Positions 1 to 8,267 are shown, counted from the stretch's first letter. The stretch: DNA of 19,749 nt from JAQIBY01 sp964418565 (GCA_964418565.1 CAYQMB010000052.1:1-19749), one strand, 5' to 3'. Notes: a model not told the origin generated them from the letters alone. Program-made: numbers and translations.

Positions 1-696
1 CTCACGCCATTCTTCTATCAGCATTGCAATGTTATAAACGCCGGCTTCCACGGGTGTATCCCAGATTAGATCACCTGTAACGGAATCCATGGTGAGGCTG
101 TTTGATGCTTCTGGGAAGTTATACCCTTCAATCGGCTCTCCATTTTCAGCCCGGCAGATTGTAAGTGCGTAAGACAGGCTGTCGCCGTCGGGATCATAAG
201 CCCCGGGGTTGTGAACAAACACCTGCCCTACTGCTGCCTTATCAACGGGGGGTTGTGTAAGTACAGGCGTACTGTTGGCGCCAACTTCTGCAGAGATTGT
301 CATGATGGTGGAGATGCTGAATACCACATTTACTGAATTGGGGATGTTGTCAACCCCTGCATTGCGGTTGGGGTCCTCCACCACCATTTCATAAATTCCC
401 GGGCCGGGAAATGTATGTGTTCCAACGTATTCATTGCGTTTGTAAAAATCCGGAAGGAAAACCTCTTCAACACGAGGCAAAATGGAGCTTGTATTATCAC
501 CCCAGAATATTTCCAGCTCCGGTCTGTCGGCAGTATAGCCCGGTCCGGTAGCAGTATAGGTTACGATGGTAATCTCATAAGTCAGATCAGATATCTGGCG
601 ATACGTAATCTCTCCGGCACGGTTATGCGTTGCCCGGACACTGATACCAAAGAGCATCAACACGATCACAACCAGGTATTTATTAAGCCACTTCAT
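1..696 (-). CDS. Secreted gliding/T9SS-type surface protein, N-terminal part (partial)
   Basis: An open frame of 232 codons starts at ATG 696-694 and leaves the window at base 1 without a stop. Residues 1-22 are a signal peptide (KWLNKY, then a hydrophobic core, ending SVRA). The mature protein opens with THNRAGEITYRQI and continues with EITIVTYT, an FWGDNTS segment and a YVGTHTFPGPGIYEM segment. This order is typical of the N-terminal region of large Bacteroidota proteins annotated 'gliding motility-associated C-terminal domain-containing protein', which are exported by the type IX secretion system. Around residues 157-180 the DPDGDSLSY motif indicates a cadherin/dystroglycan-like, probably Ca-binding Ig fold. 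The start overlaps the stop of the upstream DUF6702 gene by four bases (ATGA), so translation is probably coupled. The C-terminal sorting domain would lie outside the window, so the T9SS assignment rests on family resemblance from memory. Confidence 0.85.
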   Translation of the reverse strand, partial: MKWLNKYLVVIVLMLFGISVRATHNRAGEITYRQISDLTYEITIVTYTATGPGYTADRPELEIFWGDNTSSILPRVEEVFLPDFYKRNEYVGTHTFPGPGIYEMVVEDPNRNAGVDNIPNSVNVVFSISTIMTISAEVGANSTPVLTQPPVDKAAVGQVFVHNPGAYDPDGDSLSYALTICRAENGEPIEGYNFPEASNSLTMDSVTGDLIWDTPVEAGVYNIAMLIEEWRE

Positions 697-1184
697 TGTA
701 CAGACAAAGTTACCGTATTATTATCACTTGTCAAACGAAAACTTTCCTCTTTGTCGTATATTTTCATAATCAGCAGGTTTGACTGATCAGGAAACAGGCT
801 GGTCAGGATATCGTTTTGCATTCCGATTGTTCTGATATTCTCATTTTTTAAAGGAACAGTAAAAAACAACCGAATAGCCATGTCGCCTTTCTCAAAGCGT
901 TCAAAACTCAACTCATCAGAATTCAGGTGATCTGCATTGACAGAAAGAACAACCTTTTCCCTGTAATAACGGATCAGCGGCTCAAGATGTTGCGGATTAC
1001 TGAGGGAATCCATGCTGATTTTATCACCATAGCTTGTTTCTATCGCACTGCTAAGGTCATCATGAAAAATACGGCTCATCACAACAAGGCAATCCTGATC
1101 CGGGTCGTATTCCACGGTGGTAAAGGACACATGCACCGGGTGAAATGCAGACAACATAAAACCAATTAGAAGCAGTAATTTCAT
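693..1184 (-). CDS. DUF6702 family protein, exported
   Basis: A 163-residue protein with an N-terminal hydrophobic segment (MKLLLLIGFMLSAF), probably a signal peptide. The motif HPVHVSFTTVEYD at about residues 15-27, followed by a segment ending MSRIFHDDL, is the signature I associate with DUF6702, a small Bacteroidota family of unknown function. Its length is normal for the family. The start at 1184 follows a perfect -7 element (TAACTTTG, 1199-1192) that ends only seven bases before the ATG. Transcription from it would therefore begin almost at the start codon. The gene is also 43 bases downstream of the RmlD-like gene and may be read through from the operon promoter. Its stop overlaps the next gene by four bases. 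Confidence 0.8.
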   Translation of the reverse strand: MKLLLLIGFMLSAFHPVHVSFTTVEYDPDQDCLVVMSRIFHDDLSSAIETSYGDKISMDSLSNPQHLEPLIRYYREKVVLSVNADHLNSDELSFERFEKGDMAIRLFFTVPLKNENIRTIGMQNDILTSLFPDQSNLLIMKIYDKEESFRLTSDNNTVTLSVQ

Positions 1185-1191
1185 AACTCAC

Positions 1192-1199
1192 CAAAGTTA
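1192..1199 (-). promoter_or_regulatory. Candidate Bacteroidota -7 element before the DUF6702 gene
   Basis: The minus strand reads TAACTTTG, an exact match to TAnnTTTG. The expected -33 TTTG 19 bases upstream is absent (GTAT there). Only seven bases separate the box from the ATG at 1184, so a transcript would be leaderless or nearly so. It may be an internal operon promoter or a chance match. Confidence 0.4.
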
Positions 1200-1227
1200 A
1201 AACGCACCAACATGCTTAATACCCGAT

Positions 1228-2118
1228 TTACGGGTTAGTGTGTTCATGTAAAACATCAAGTCCCTGTGAAATGTTGTGCGGATGGTAGTTTATTTCACAT
1301 ATGGCTTTGTTGATTCGAAAGCCGGTTTTCGGTGGACGCATTGCCACCTGATTTAACGTGGCTGATGCAACAGGTTGCATGCGTGACAAAGGCAAATCAA
1401 ATGCCGAAGCGATCCTGCAGGCAAATTCATACACACTCAGGTACTCATCCCCGGAAATATGCCATATTCCTTCAGCCTTTTTGCTCGCCAGCTTAAGCAC
1501 AGCATCTGCCAGATCCGCAACCAGGGTTGGGGTTCTGAACTGGTCGTTAACCACCTGAATGCTGTTTCCCTTTTCCAGGGATGATTTCACCCAGGTAAAC
1601 AGATTGGATGCTTGCGGCATAAGGGGATATCCATACACCAGGCAGGTACGAACGATGGCGGATTTCACGGGCGAACTCACAATGTGTTTTTCTGCTTCGA
1701 GTTTGCAATGGCCATAATAATTCACGGGGTTTTCAGGGATATCTTCTTCGCTGTACAATCCGCGCCTGCCGTCATAAACAAAATCCGAACTCATATGAAT
1801 AAGATGCACACCTTTTTGATAACACACATCAGCTATCGTTTTTACAGCCATGTAGTTTACCGCATAACAATCCGGTTTATTTTTTTGGCAAGGATCAGGT
1901 TTTGAGATGGCCGCCGTATTGATGAGCACATCCGGCTGGTGCAGATCAAGCAGGTATTTAAGGCGCACCGGATCGGTAATGTCGAGGTATTCGAACAGGG
2001 GGTACTGGAAATCTGCTCGCTTTTTTGCGGTACATACCACTTGCATATTACGATCTGCACTGAATTTGCTAAGATAAGCCCCCAGGAATCCATTGCTACC
2101 GGTAATCAGAATTTTCAT
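1228..2118 (-). CDS. RmlD-like NAD(P)-dependent sugar-nucleotide reductase (SDR family)
   Basis: A 296-residue protein of the extended SDR / RmlD substrate-binding family. The N-terminus MKILITGSNGFLG carries the GxxGxxG dinucleotide-binding loop. LINTAAIS lies near residue 70, SSDFVYDG near 110 supplies the catalytic Ser, and YYGHCK supplies the Tyr135-x3-Lys139 pair. Family members reduce dTDP-4-keto-sugars or related nucleotide sugars in the cytoplasm. No other rhamnose genes (rmlA, B, C) are nearby, so the exact substrate is open. I chose ATG 2118 over the longer GTG at 2127: it overlaps the upstream stop as ATGA, and MKILITG is the normal family start. The gene is third in the leftward operon. 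Confidence 0.85.
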   Translation of the reverse strand: MKILITGSNGFLGAYLSKFSADRNMQVVCTAKKRADFQYPLFEYLDITDPVRLKYLLDLHQPDVLINTAAISKPDPCQKNKPDCYAVNYMAVKTIADVCYQKGVHLIHMSSDFVYDGRRGLYSEEDIPENPVNYYGHCKLEAEKHIVSSPVKSAIVRTCLVYGYPLMPQASNLFTWVKSSLEKGNSIQVVNDQFRTPTLVADLADAVLKLASKKAEGIWHISGDEYLSVYEFACRIASAFDLPLSRMQPVASATLNQVAMRPPKTGFRINKAICEINYHPHNISQGLDVLHEHTNP

Positions 2119-3152
2119 GATTCGCACATGATTTTTTTCAGTTCCACGATTTCATCACGTTTACCCAGAACAAAAATATGATCATCGCAATCAAGGGTGA
2201 TTTCAGGCCCCGGGTTAACAAGGTATGTTCCGTCCTTTCTTCGTATTCCGATAATATTGGCACCGGTGCTGTGTCTGATTTTCAATTCGCCGATGCTTTT
2301 GTTCTCATATTTGCAAATCATATCCGCACATGACACTTCTTCTATGCTTGTTTCATTGACAGTTTGCAGCAGGACATAATCCATAAATTCCACCACATCG
2401 GGTTGTGCAACCAGTTTAGCCATTCGCTGGCCGCCGGTTTTTGCAGGCATGATTACGTTGGTGGCACCTGCCCGTTTAAGCTTAATATCGGAGTTTTCCT
2501 CAGATGCGCGTGAAATGATTTTCATTTTCGGGCTAATTTGCCGGGCGGACAATACCACAAACAGGTTGTCGGCATCAATGGGCAGGGCAGCAATCAGGGC
2601 TTTTGCCCGTTCGATACCGGCAGCACTCAGCACTTCGTCGTGCGTGGCATCTCCCTGAACATAAAGAAGATCAGTTTCTTCACGGATTTCAGCGATAACG
2701 TTTTCATCTTTTTCAACAATGACGATTTTTTCGTTGTGAGCCACAAGCTCATCTGTGGTTTGGCGGCCATTACGACCATATCCCACAACGATAACATGAT
2801 CTGATAAGGCTTTGATTCGTTTTTCCACTTTTCTGTCTTTAAAATAATTTGTAAAAATTCCGCTTATAAGGTATCTGGTAAAATTGGTCAGCACATATGC
2901 ATAAATTGAAAAACTCACCAGGATCAGAATGATTGTAAAAACCATCCCGGGCCGGGACAATGGCGCCACTTCCTTAAAACCAACGGTAGCAATGGTAATA
3001 ACCGTCATATACAGTGCATCAATAAGCTGATAATGCTCGATCAGCATATATCCCAGCACGCCAACCACCATGATGGTAAGCAGAATACCTAAAGCGAAAA
3101 TAATTCCTTTTATATTATCGCGGGCAAAGCGGGGCCTTTGTTCATTTGTCAT
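2115..3152 (-). CDS. Two-TM potassium channel with RCK (TrkA-N/TrkA-C) domains
   Basis: A 345-residue membrane protein. A first transmembrane helix lies at about residues 17-36, then a pore helix and selectivity filter (TVITIATVGFKE, filter at 56-61), then a second helix at about 70-92. A cytosolic RCK module follows: VVGYGRNGR at 122-130 is the Rossmann loop of TrkA-N, with VIVEKDE and GDATHDE downstream. The C-terminal 80 residues end in a TrkA-C-type segment (IIGIRRKDGTYLVNPGPE). Ligand-gated K+ conductance across the inner membrane is the expected role. The filter is TVGFKE rather than the canonical TVGYGD. The start lies 11 bases inside the DUF2851 gene, which implies coupled translation. 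Confidence 0.88.
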   Translation of the reverse strand: MTNEQRPRFARDNIKGIIFALGILLTIMVVGVLGYMLIEHYQLIDALYMTVITIATVGFKEVAPLSRPGMVFTIILILVSFSIYAYVLTNFTRYLISGIFTNYFKDRKVEKRIKALSDHVIVVGYGRNGRQTTDELVAHNEKIVIVEKDENVIAEIREETDLLYVQGDATHDEVLSAAGIERAKALIAALPIDADNLFVVLSARQISPKMKIISRASEENSDIKLKRAGATNVIMPAKTGGQRMAKLVAQPDVVEFMDYVLLQTVNETSIEEVSCADMICKYENKSIGELKIRHSTGANIIGIRRKDGTYLVNPGPEITLDCDDHIFVLGKRDEIVELKKIMCES

Positions 3153-4419
3153 GGGACGTGCTTATTATGAGTTTATGTCCGATGTTGCAAAATAAGCATT
3201 TTTTCTCAATGCAGTAATTATTTCTGAGTTGGATTAATGCCTGTGATTCCAAAGCATTGGCAGGCTCCACACCCAGCTTTCGCCATTCCCTGACAATGCG
3301 GTTGTTTTCCGGGGGCAAGCTTTCCAGAAAGTCAATGGCTTTATCAGCATATTTTTGCTCATCTTTCAAGCGGGCATACATAAACAAAAAAGGGACCACA
3401 GCATTAATAACCAGGCTGTGAACGGCCATTTTGCCGGTCTTTTTAGGGTGTTTTCGTGTGGTTTTTCCAAACCGGTAATGGGTATCCCAGTATTCTGATG
3501 CCGGCTGTGAAAGCAAGGCCGCTACCTGACCGATATCTGCTGCACCTGTCAGGCGGCTGAACAACCTGTCCTCATGATGCATAACAGCAGCAAGCTGGGC
3601 AATTCTTACTTCGGGAAAATTCCCGGGCCTCATACGCGAAAACTTCCACATATGGGGATCGATGTTTGTCAGTTGAAATTTTTTACTCAGGAAGTCGTAT
3701 TCTTTTTTTAAGGTACGATAATGCACATCCCTTCTGTCTCCTTTAAGGAAACCAGCCTGACCGAACAGTAATGCTTCAAGCTGCATATGATTATGGCGAT
3801 GTTTTGCCAGTACTTTCCAGTTAACACTGCGTGCAAGCATCTCAAAAGGCAGTTGGTTCACTTTAAAGCCAAAATGCCGGAAAAGGGTTTGATAAAAAGC
3901 CGTATCCACATCCATACGCTCTTTAACAAGCCTGTTTTCAATGGTTTTTGCCTTCTGCTGGAGCCTCTCTACCGCTACGGACTGCAGCCAAACTATAATC
4001 TCCGTGGGATTTATTGTATGCAATTCGTTTTCACATGGTATTGAAGAGACAGATTTCAGGAGCCTGTCATACTGCTGAGACATCCCCTTATCGAAATGCA
4101 TCTCCCATGTTTCCGGCTGTCTGCCATCCTGCGTATTGATGGATTTGTTGTTTTCAGCCACAACATGCAAAATCACATTGTTGTATGCCGGATCATTTTG
4201 ATGTTTATGAGAATACCAGTCACCGGCTGCTTTATGTATTTCAACATTACCCGCCCAGATTGTATCATCGATTTTAATTTTCGCGTTAAAGAAATCCGGA
4301 CCGGCATCCTGATTATGCACACCGGTATCAAGCACTTCAAAAGGTTTTCCGGAAATAGTCCGGCATGCATTGTTCCACTGTCGGGTTTTCCATATAAAAT
4401 GCAGAAAGTCTTCGCTCAT
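3142..4419 (-). CDS. DUF2851 family protein
   Basis: A 425-residue cytoplasmic protein with no signal peptide or membrane segment. The N-terminal pattern FLHFIWKTRQWN, then GVHNQDAGPDFFNAKIKID and GNVEIH, is characteristic of DUF2851, a Bacteroidota family of unknown function and similar length. The C-terminus contains the clustered cysteines CIEKKCLFC (about residues 406-414), which could bind metal. This is the first gene of the operon and has a near-consensus promoter directly upstream (4465-4435). Its 3' end overlaps the K+ channel gene by 11 bases. The conserved polar DAGPDFFNA stretch resembles a nuclease-like active site, but I would not assign an activity. Confidence 0.85.
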   Translation of the reverse strand: MSEDFLHFIWKTRQWNNACRTISGKPFEVLDTGVHNQDAGPDFFNAKIKIDDTIWAGNVEIHKAAGDWYSHKHQNDPAYNNVILHVVAENNKSINTQDGRQPETWEMHFDKGMSQQYDRLLKSVSSIPCENELHTINPTEIIVWLQSVAVERLQQKAKTIENRLVKERMDVDTAFYQTLFRHFGFKVNQLPFEMLARSVNWKVLAKHRHNHMQLEALLFGQAGFLKGDRRDVHYRTLKKEYDFLSKKFQLTNIDPHMWKFSRMRPGNFPEVRIAQLAAVMHHEDRLFSRLTGAADIGQVAALLSQPASEYWDTHYRFGKTTRKHPKKTGKMAVHSLVINAVVPFLFMYARLKDEQKYADKAIDFLESLPPENNRIVREWRKLGVEPANALESQALIQLRNNYCIEKKCLFCNIGHKLIISTSHDK

Positions 4420-4434
4420 AGCTGGTTTTTATGC

Positions 4435-4465
4435 TAAAGTTAATGGATTTTTTAAAAAACACAAA
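4435..4465 (-). promoter_or_regulatory. Promoter of the five-gene leftward operon
   Basis: On the minus strand TTTG (4465-4462) is followed by exactly 19 bases and then TAACTTTA (4442-4435). This matches the Bacteroidota primary sigma consensus TTTG-N19-TAnnTTTG in 11 of 12 positions, counting the spacing as one. The -7 box lies 15 bases before the ATG at 4419, giving a very short leader. The run TTTTTTAAAAAA fills the spacer. Confidence 0.7.
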
Positions 4466-4911
4466 GTCCGGCAGAAGCCAAACCAGCAGGATAACGACAG
4501 GAAACTTATTCCAATCCCATCTTTACCCCTCTCCAGAACTGGTCGTACGAGTAGCGTTCAAGTGCAAGTCCGGTTCAGTCAGATTATACCTCAAGCTATA
4601 TCCCTGATTGCGGGGAATGAGTTTTCTGATTTTCTCCCTACATGTTGGAAACACGCTTTTCCTGGACGAAAACGCCCATGTTTTGATGGTGAAGCCCTGA
4701 TAGGGAATTCCTTTGTCCGGGTTTGTCAGATGGCTTTTCCTTATTTGGTGAGTAAGTGCTACAATATCAGGCACAAACCTGCGCCCTGACGAAAGGCTTA
4801 AAGCTCACTGCCGGCTGCAAGCTTAAAATTCCTGAATGATTATAGGCACCAGCCGTTAAATTTAAAATAAGCACGTTATGGCAGACTTACAGCCGGAGGC
4901 AGGTAAGGCGC
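4466..4911. other. Intergenic stretch without a convincing gene
   Basis: About 450 bases separate the operon promoter from the terminator of the oxidoreductase gene. The short frames here on both strands lack recognisable domains or start signals. On the minus strand a short frame ending at stop 4508-4506 reads GLALERYSYDQFWRGVKMG and is closed upstream by a TGA codon at about 4577. It reads like real protein sequence, so the region may hold a decayed gene or the edge of a dispersed element. Nothing else was identified. Confidence 0.35.
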
Positions 4912-4942
4912 CAAAAAAATAAAGCCGGCAAACAACCGGCTT
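4912..4942 (-). terminator. Rho-independent terminator after the 1077-residue oxidoreductase
   Basis: The minus-strand transcript forms a perfect 7-bp stem AAGCCGG/CCGGCTT with a 7-base loop (4942-4922), followed by TATTTTTTT (U-rich tract to 4912). It lies 31 bases beyond the stop codon at 4976-4974. Confidence 0.85.
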
Positions 4943-4973
4943 CATAAAAATCAAAATGTAATAAGTAAACAAT

Positions 4974-7900
4974 TTATTTAAAGGCTGCTTCTGATAAGCC
5001 TTCATCCTTCAGACGAAGTTTGTCAAAATAGTCAGGAACATTTTTGCCTGTAAGTTTATCGACATACAGTTTTGCCAGGTACTGACTGAGCATAAAGCCA
5101 TGGCCGCGCATTCCGACAAAAAGGCCGAGTTCAGGATCCACAATATACCGTGGCTCCACATAATACCCACCCCAAACGGCCTGGAAACCAACACTGGAGA
5201 GTTCCGGAATCCAGTCAACAAACACCTCGGAAACGATGTTCATAAACTCACGGGTATTGATTTTAAGGTTTTTATCTGTTTCCATGGGGTCAACGCCGGG
5301 GGACGCACAACCAATGACCTGCCCTGTTTCGCCGAGTTGCTGACCGTAAACAGCAGAAAAACCTTTGTATTTTCGCCGGTCGATCATCATGGGCAGGGGG
5401 TTACCATCTATACCCATAAACGGCAGGCGGCGGGTAATAAACGCCTGGTGACGAACAGGATAAAGCCCGGTATGAATGTTGAGTTTATTGGCAAATTTTT
5501 CAGCATCCGGCCCCAGAGCATTGACAAAATGTTCCGTTTCGTATTCGAGGTAAGATTTATCGTGCATCTGAACCAAAGCGATAACATTCTTGCCTTCCTT
5601 TCTAAGGTCGATGAGTTCGCAATCTTCCTGAAGGCTGCCTCCGTGCTGAATGCCAATGTGGCGAATAAGATCGAGTGTTTTTCCGGGAGTTGCCTGCCAG
5701 CAATCGTTGGTAACCAGGGCAGCGTTATATTTACCCAGGTTGGGATTAAAATGCGGTGACAGGTATTTGGGGAAATCCTTTGGTTCGATCATTTTTGCAT
5801 CGCTCCATTCGCGTGATGCATCCAGGGATTTGTATGTAGCATCGTCATGAGCGAAACTCACGTATTGAATGTCCCTGTAGTCGATGTTGGATTTTTTCTG
5901 AAGGTCTTCAAATATTTTCTTGTTATTGATGGCAATATCAGCCAGTGCCGGCAATGAAAAAGCAGGACGGCCTCCGGCAATGTTACGCCACGAAGCCCCA
6001 CGGCCTTTGTTAAGCAGGACAGGTTTAAGGCCGGCCTCTGCCATAAAGCGAAAGAGAGCAGAACCTGCCATACCGCCACCGGCAATCAGGCTTTTCACTT
6101 TCACCCGTTTGGGTTGTCTTCCTTCGGTGTTGGTAAAAATGTGTTCATCCGGGGAGTGCGGATACATTTCCGCCATGCTCAGCTGGTTGGATAGAGGTGC
6201 ACGCGGGGTTGCTTCTCCGGTAATTTCAATGCCATAGGGAGCAATCATTTGCCGCAGACGCTTTACGCAGCGTTTTCCGCGGCAAGCACCCATTCCCAGT
6301 CTGGTTGTATGCTTAATTTCATCGACAGAAATAAATTTTCTATCGCCAATGACATCAAGAATCTTTTGGAGTGAAACGTCTTCGCAATGGCAAACGAATG
6401 TTTTTGCCGGATGTTCATCGTTGCCTGTTTCAATTTCCAGGGGTTGGGGATAATTCTCTTTTACGATAAAGCCCCTGACATTCATAAGGTCTTCACCATG
6501 AAGGTCGGAGGATTTCACCCTGGCAACATTGGTTTTATTTGGTTTGTTCAGAATTTTCTCAATAACACCGTTGCCAAGCTTTTCACCGTGGTTGTCAACG
6601 AGGTATACATCGTTTCCTTCCGATACTTCATATTCAATGGGCAAAAAGAGCCAGTCCTTTTTAAGGTTGTATCCAAAAATGGCTAGGCCCGGACATTGGC
6701 TGACGCATTTCATGCAACCAATGCACTTGTCAAAATCAATATGCGGAGCAGTGCTTGTCGACGATTTGGTAATGGCGCCGTAGGGGCAGGCAAAAGCACA
6801 TGGATTGCAAGCGAAACCATGCAGACAGTCAATAAGCACAAAAGGTTTCTCCAATGCCCTTTCAGTTGATGGTTTTAGTGGTTCATCCAATACCCTTGCA
6901 GGATGTTGTTGTGAATCTATGTATTCTTTTGAGATTTGCAGAAACTGCGTATAATCGAAGCGATTTTTGCTTTGCTCAAGGATTTCGTAAGCTGCCTGTT
7001 TACCGCGCAGAACAGCACTTGTACCTTCTCCGATTCTCAGAGCATCACCAACGGTCTGTATGTTTCTTCCAAAGACTTCTTCGCCCTTGATTTTGAGCTG
7101 ATCGTCGGGGATAAGACCAGTGCAGACATTTATGGCATCTATACCATAAATTTTTTCTTCTGTTCCTGGGATGGGTTTGAAGTTTTCGGCTTTAGCAATC
7201 ACCGCACCGACGATGCCGGTGTTGTCTTCATTCGGGATGGCTTTAAGCAAGGTATATCCGGTCATTACGGGAATACCAAGGCGTCTGACACGGTTCGCCT
7301 GAACAGGAAATCCGCCTTCATGGGGTTGAGCCTCAATGATGGCTTTCACATTGGCTCCTGCCTGCATTAACTGATACGAGGTAAGGTAACCAATATTGCC
7401 TGCACCGATGGTAAGGATATTTTTACCGAGGAGGGTAAATTCGGTGTTCATCATTTTCTGGATTACCGCGGCAGTGTAAACCCCGGGAACATCATCGTTT
7501 TCAAATCCGGGCATAAACGGTACAGCACCGGTAGCGATGATAAGATGATCAGCGAGAATATAATAAATCTCATCGGTTTTAATGTTTTTTACAGCGAGAC
7601 GTTTGCCTTCAAGTATATCCCAGACGGTAGAATCCAGCAAAATACCGGAATAATCATCGCCCGCAAGTGTTTCAGCGATATCAAATCCGCGCATTCCCCC
7701 GTATTTTTTTTCTTTTTCAAAGAAGAAAAACTGATGGGTTTGCATGTTAAACTGCCCGCCGATTTTTTCGTTGTTATCCACAACGAGGTTATCGACATTA
7801 TGCTGATTCAGGATTTCGCGGGCAGCAAGTCCGGCTGGTCCGGCCCCGATGATGGCCACTTCGGTTTTATAAGTACGGTAAGGTTCCCCGGTTTTAGCAG

Positions 7901-8207
7901 GTTCAATATCCGGCTGATAATCTCTAGGAATTTCGCGTACTTCTTTAACATCATCCACTTTTGTTATGCAGATGCGTTTAATATTGCCATCGACAAGCAT
8001 TTCACAGGCGCCACATTTTCCAATGCCACATTCCAGTGATCTGTTCCGGTTTTGAATGGAGTGTGAGTGTACCGGATAACCGGCCTGATGAAGTGCTGCA
8101 GCGATGGTAAATCCCTTTTCAGCCTCAACAACATTTCCCTGGTACCTAAAGCTCACCTTTTGGGGGTTAGGTACATCCAAGATTGGATGTTTTTGAATTT
8201 TATGCAT
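4974..8207 (-). CDS. Single-chain HcnABC-like FAD/Fe-S amino-acid-type dehydrogenase
   Basis: A 1077-residue fusion with the domains in order. Residues 20-85: Fer2_4 [2Fe-2S] with C60, C65, C68 and C80. Residues 115-412: pyridine nucleotide-disulfide-type flavoprotein (GAGPAG 121-126, second dinucleotide loop GAGNIG 268-273, TVGDA 385-389). Residues 455-510: two ferredoxin clusters (C461, C467, C470, C474; then C495, C498, C501, C505). Residues 604-650: BFD-like [2Fe-2S] (C606, C608, C642, C647). From 705: FAD-dependent DAO domain (GGGMAG 710-715). The plan equals HcnA, HcnB and HcnC, or OoxA/OoxB-type opine and proline dehydrogenase subunits, joined in one chain. Such enzymes oxidise an amino acid, imino acid or opine. 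The substrate and electron acceptor cannot be read from the sequence. No signal peptide is seen, so it is cytoplasmic or membrane-peripheral. AGGAG sits three bases before the ATG. The gene is monocistronic, with its own terminator and no catabolic neighbours. Confidence 0.85.
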   Translation of the reverse strand: MHKIQKHPILDVPNPQKVSFRYQGNVVEAEKGFTIAAALHQAGYPVHSHSIQNRNRSLECGIGKCGACEMLVDGNIKRICITKVDDVKEVREIPRDYQPDIEPAKTGEPYRTYKTEVAIIGAGPAGLAAREILNQHNVDNLVVDNNEKIGGQFNMQTHQFFFFEKEKKYGGMRGFDIAETLAGDDYSGILLDSTVWDILEGKRLAVKNIKTDEIYYILADHLIIATGAVPFMPGFENDDVPGVYTAAVIQKMMNTEFTLLGKNILTIGAGNIGYLTSYQLMQAGANVKAIIEAQPHEGGFPVQANRVRRLGIPVMTGYTLLKAIPNEDNTGIVGAVIAKAENFKPIPGTEEKIYGIDAINVCTGLIPDDQLKIKGEEVFGRNIQTVGDALRIGEGTSAVLRGKQAAYEILEQSKNRFDYTQFLQISKEYIDSQQHPARVLDEPLKPSTERALEKPFVLIDCLHGFACNPCAFACPYGAITKSSTSTAPHIDFDKCIGCMKCVSQCPGLAIFGYNLKKDWLFLPIEYEVSEGNDVYLVDNHGEKLGNGVIEKILNKPNKTNVARVKSSDLHGEDLMNVRGFIVKENYPQPLEIETGNDEHPAKTFVCHCEDVSLQKILDVIGDRKFISVDEIKHTTRLGMGACRGKRCVKRLRQMIAPYGIEITGEATPRAPLSNQLSMAEMYPHSPDEHIFTNTEGRQPKRVKVKSLIAGGGMAGSALFRFMAEAGLKPVLLNKGRGASWRNIAGGRPAFSLPALADIAINNKKIFEDLQKKSNIDYRDIQYVSFAHDDATYKSLDASREWSDAKMIEPKDFPKYLSPHFNPNLGKYNAALVTNDCWQATPGKTLDLIRHIGIQHGGSLQEDCELIDLRKEGKNVIALVQMHDKSYLEYETEHFVNALGPDAEKFANKLNIHTGLYPVRHQAFITRRLPFMGIDGNPLPMMIDRRKYKGFSAVYGQQLGETGQVIGCASPGVDPMETDKNLKINTREFMNIVSEVFVDWIPELSSVGFQAVWGGYYVEPRYIVDPELGLFVGMRGHGFMLSQYLAKLYVDKLTGKNVPDYFDKLRLKDEGLSEAAFK

Positions 8208-8250
8208 AATCTCCTGGGTTCATACTTAACAGTATAAAGATGCAGAAAAC

Positions 8251-8267
8251 CATTGCTCTCTCCAATG
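8251..8267 (-). other. Small hairpin in the leader of the oxidoreductase gene
   Basis: CATTG and CAATG arms (5 bp) flank a purine-rich 7-base loop (GAGAGAG on the minus strand), 44 bases upstream of the start codon. It has no U-tract, so it is not a terminator. It may be a leader structure or chance. I could not fold it into a known riboswitch. Confidence 0.25.

Noticed and set aside
1221..1235. Inverted repeat ACCCG-ATTTA-CGGGT around the stop of the RmlD-like gene as a terminator
   Set aside because: The stem is only 5 bp, overlaps the stop codon and has no T-tract on the minus strand.
4523..4774. 83-codon minus-strand frame in the intergenic stretch
   Set aside because: It has a GTG start without ribosome site or promoter and no family resemblance; it was kept only as part of the remnant observation.
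4370..4789. 139-codon plus-strand frame across the operon promoter
   Set aside because: It begins inside the DUF2851 gene on the opposite strand, crosses a near-consensus promoter and has no recognisable motif.
5100..5759. 219-codon plus-strand frame
   Set aside because: It lies antisense within the 1077-residue oxidoreductase, shows no domain and has a composition typical of a shadow frame.
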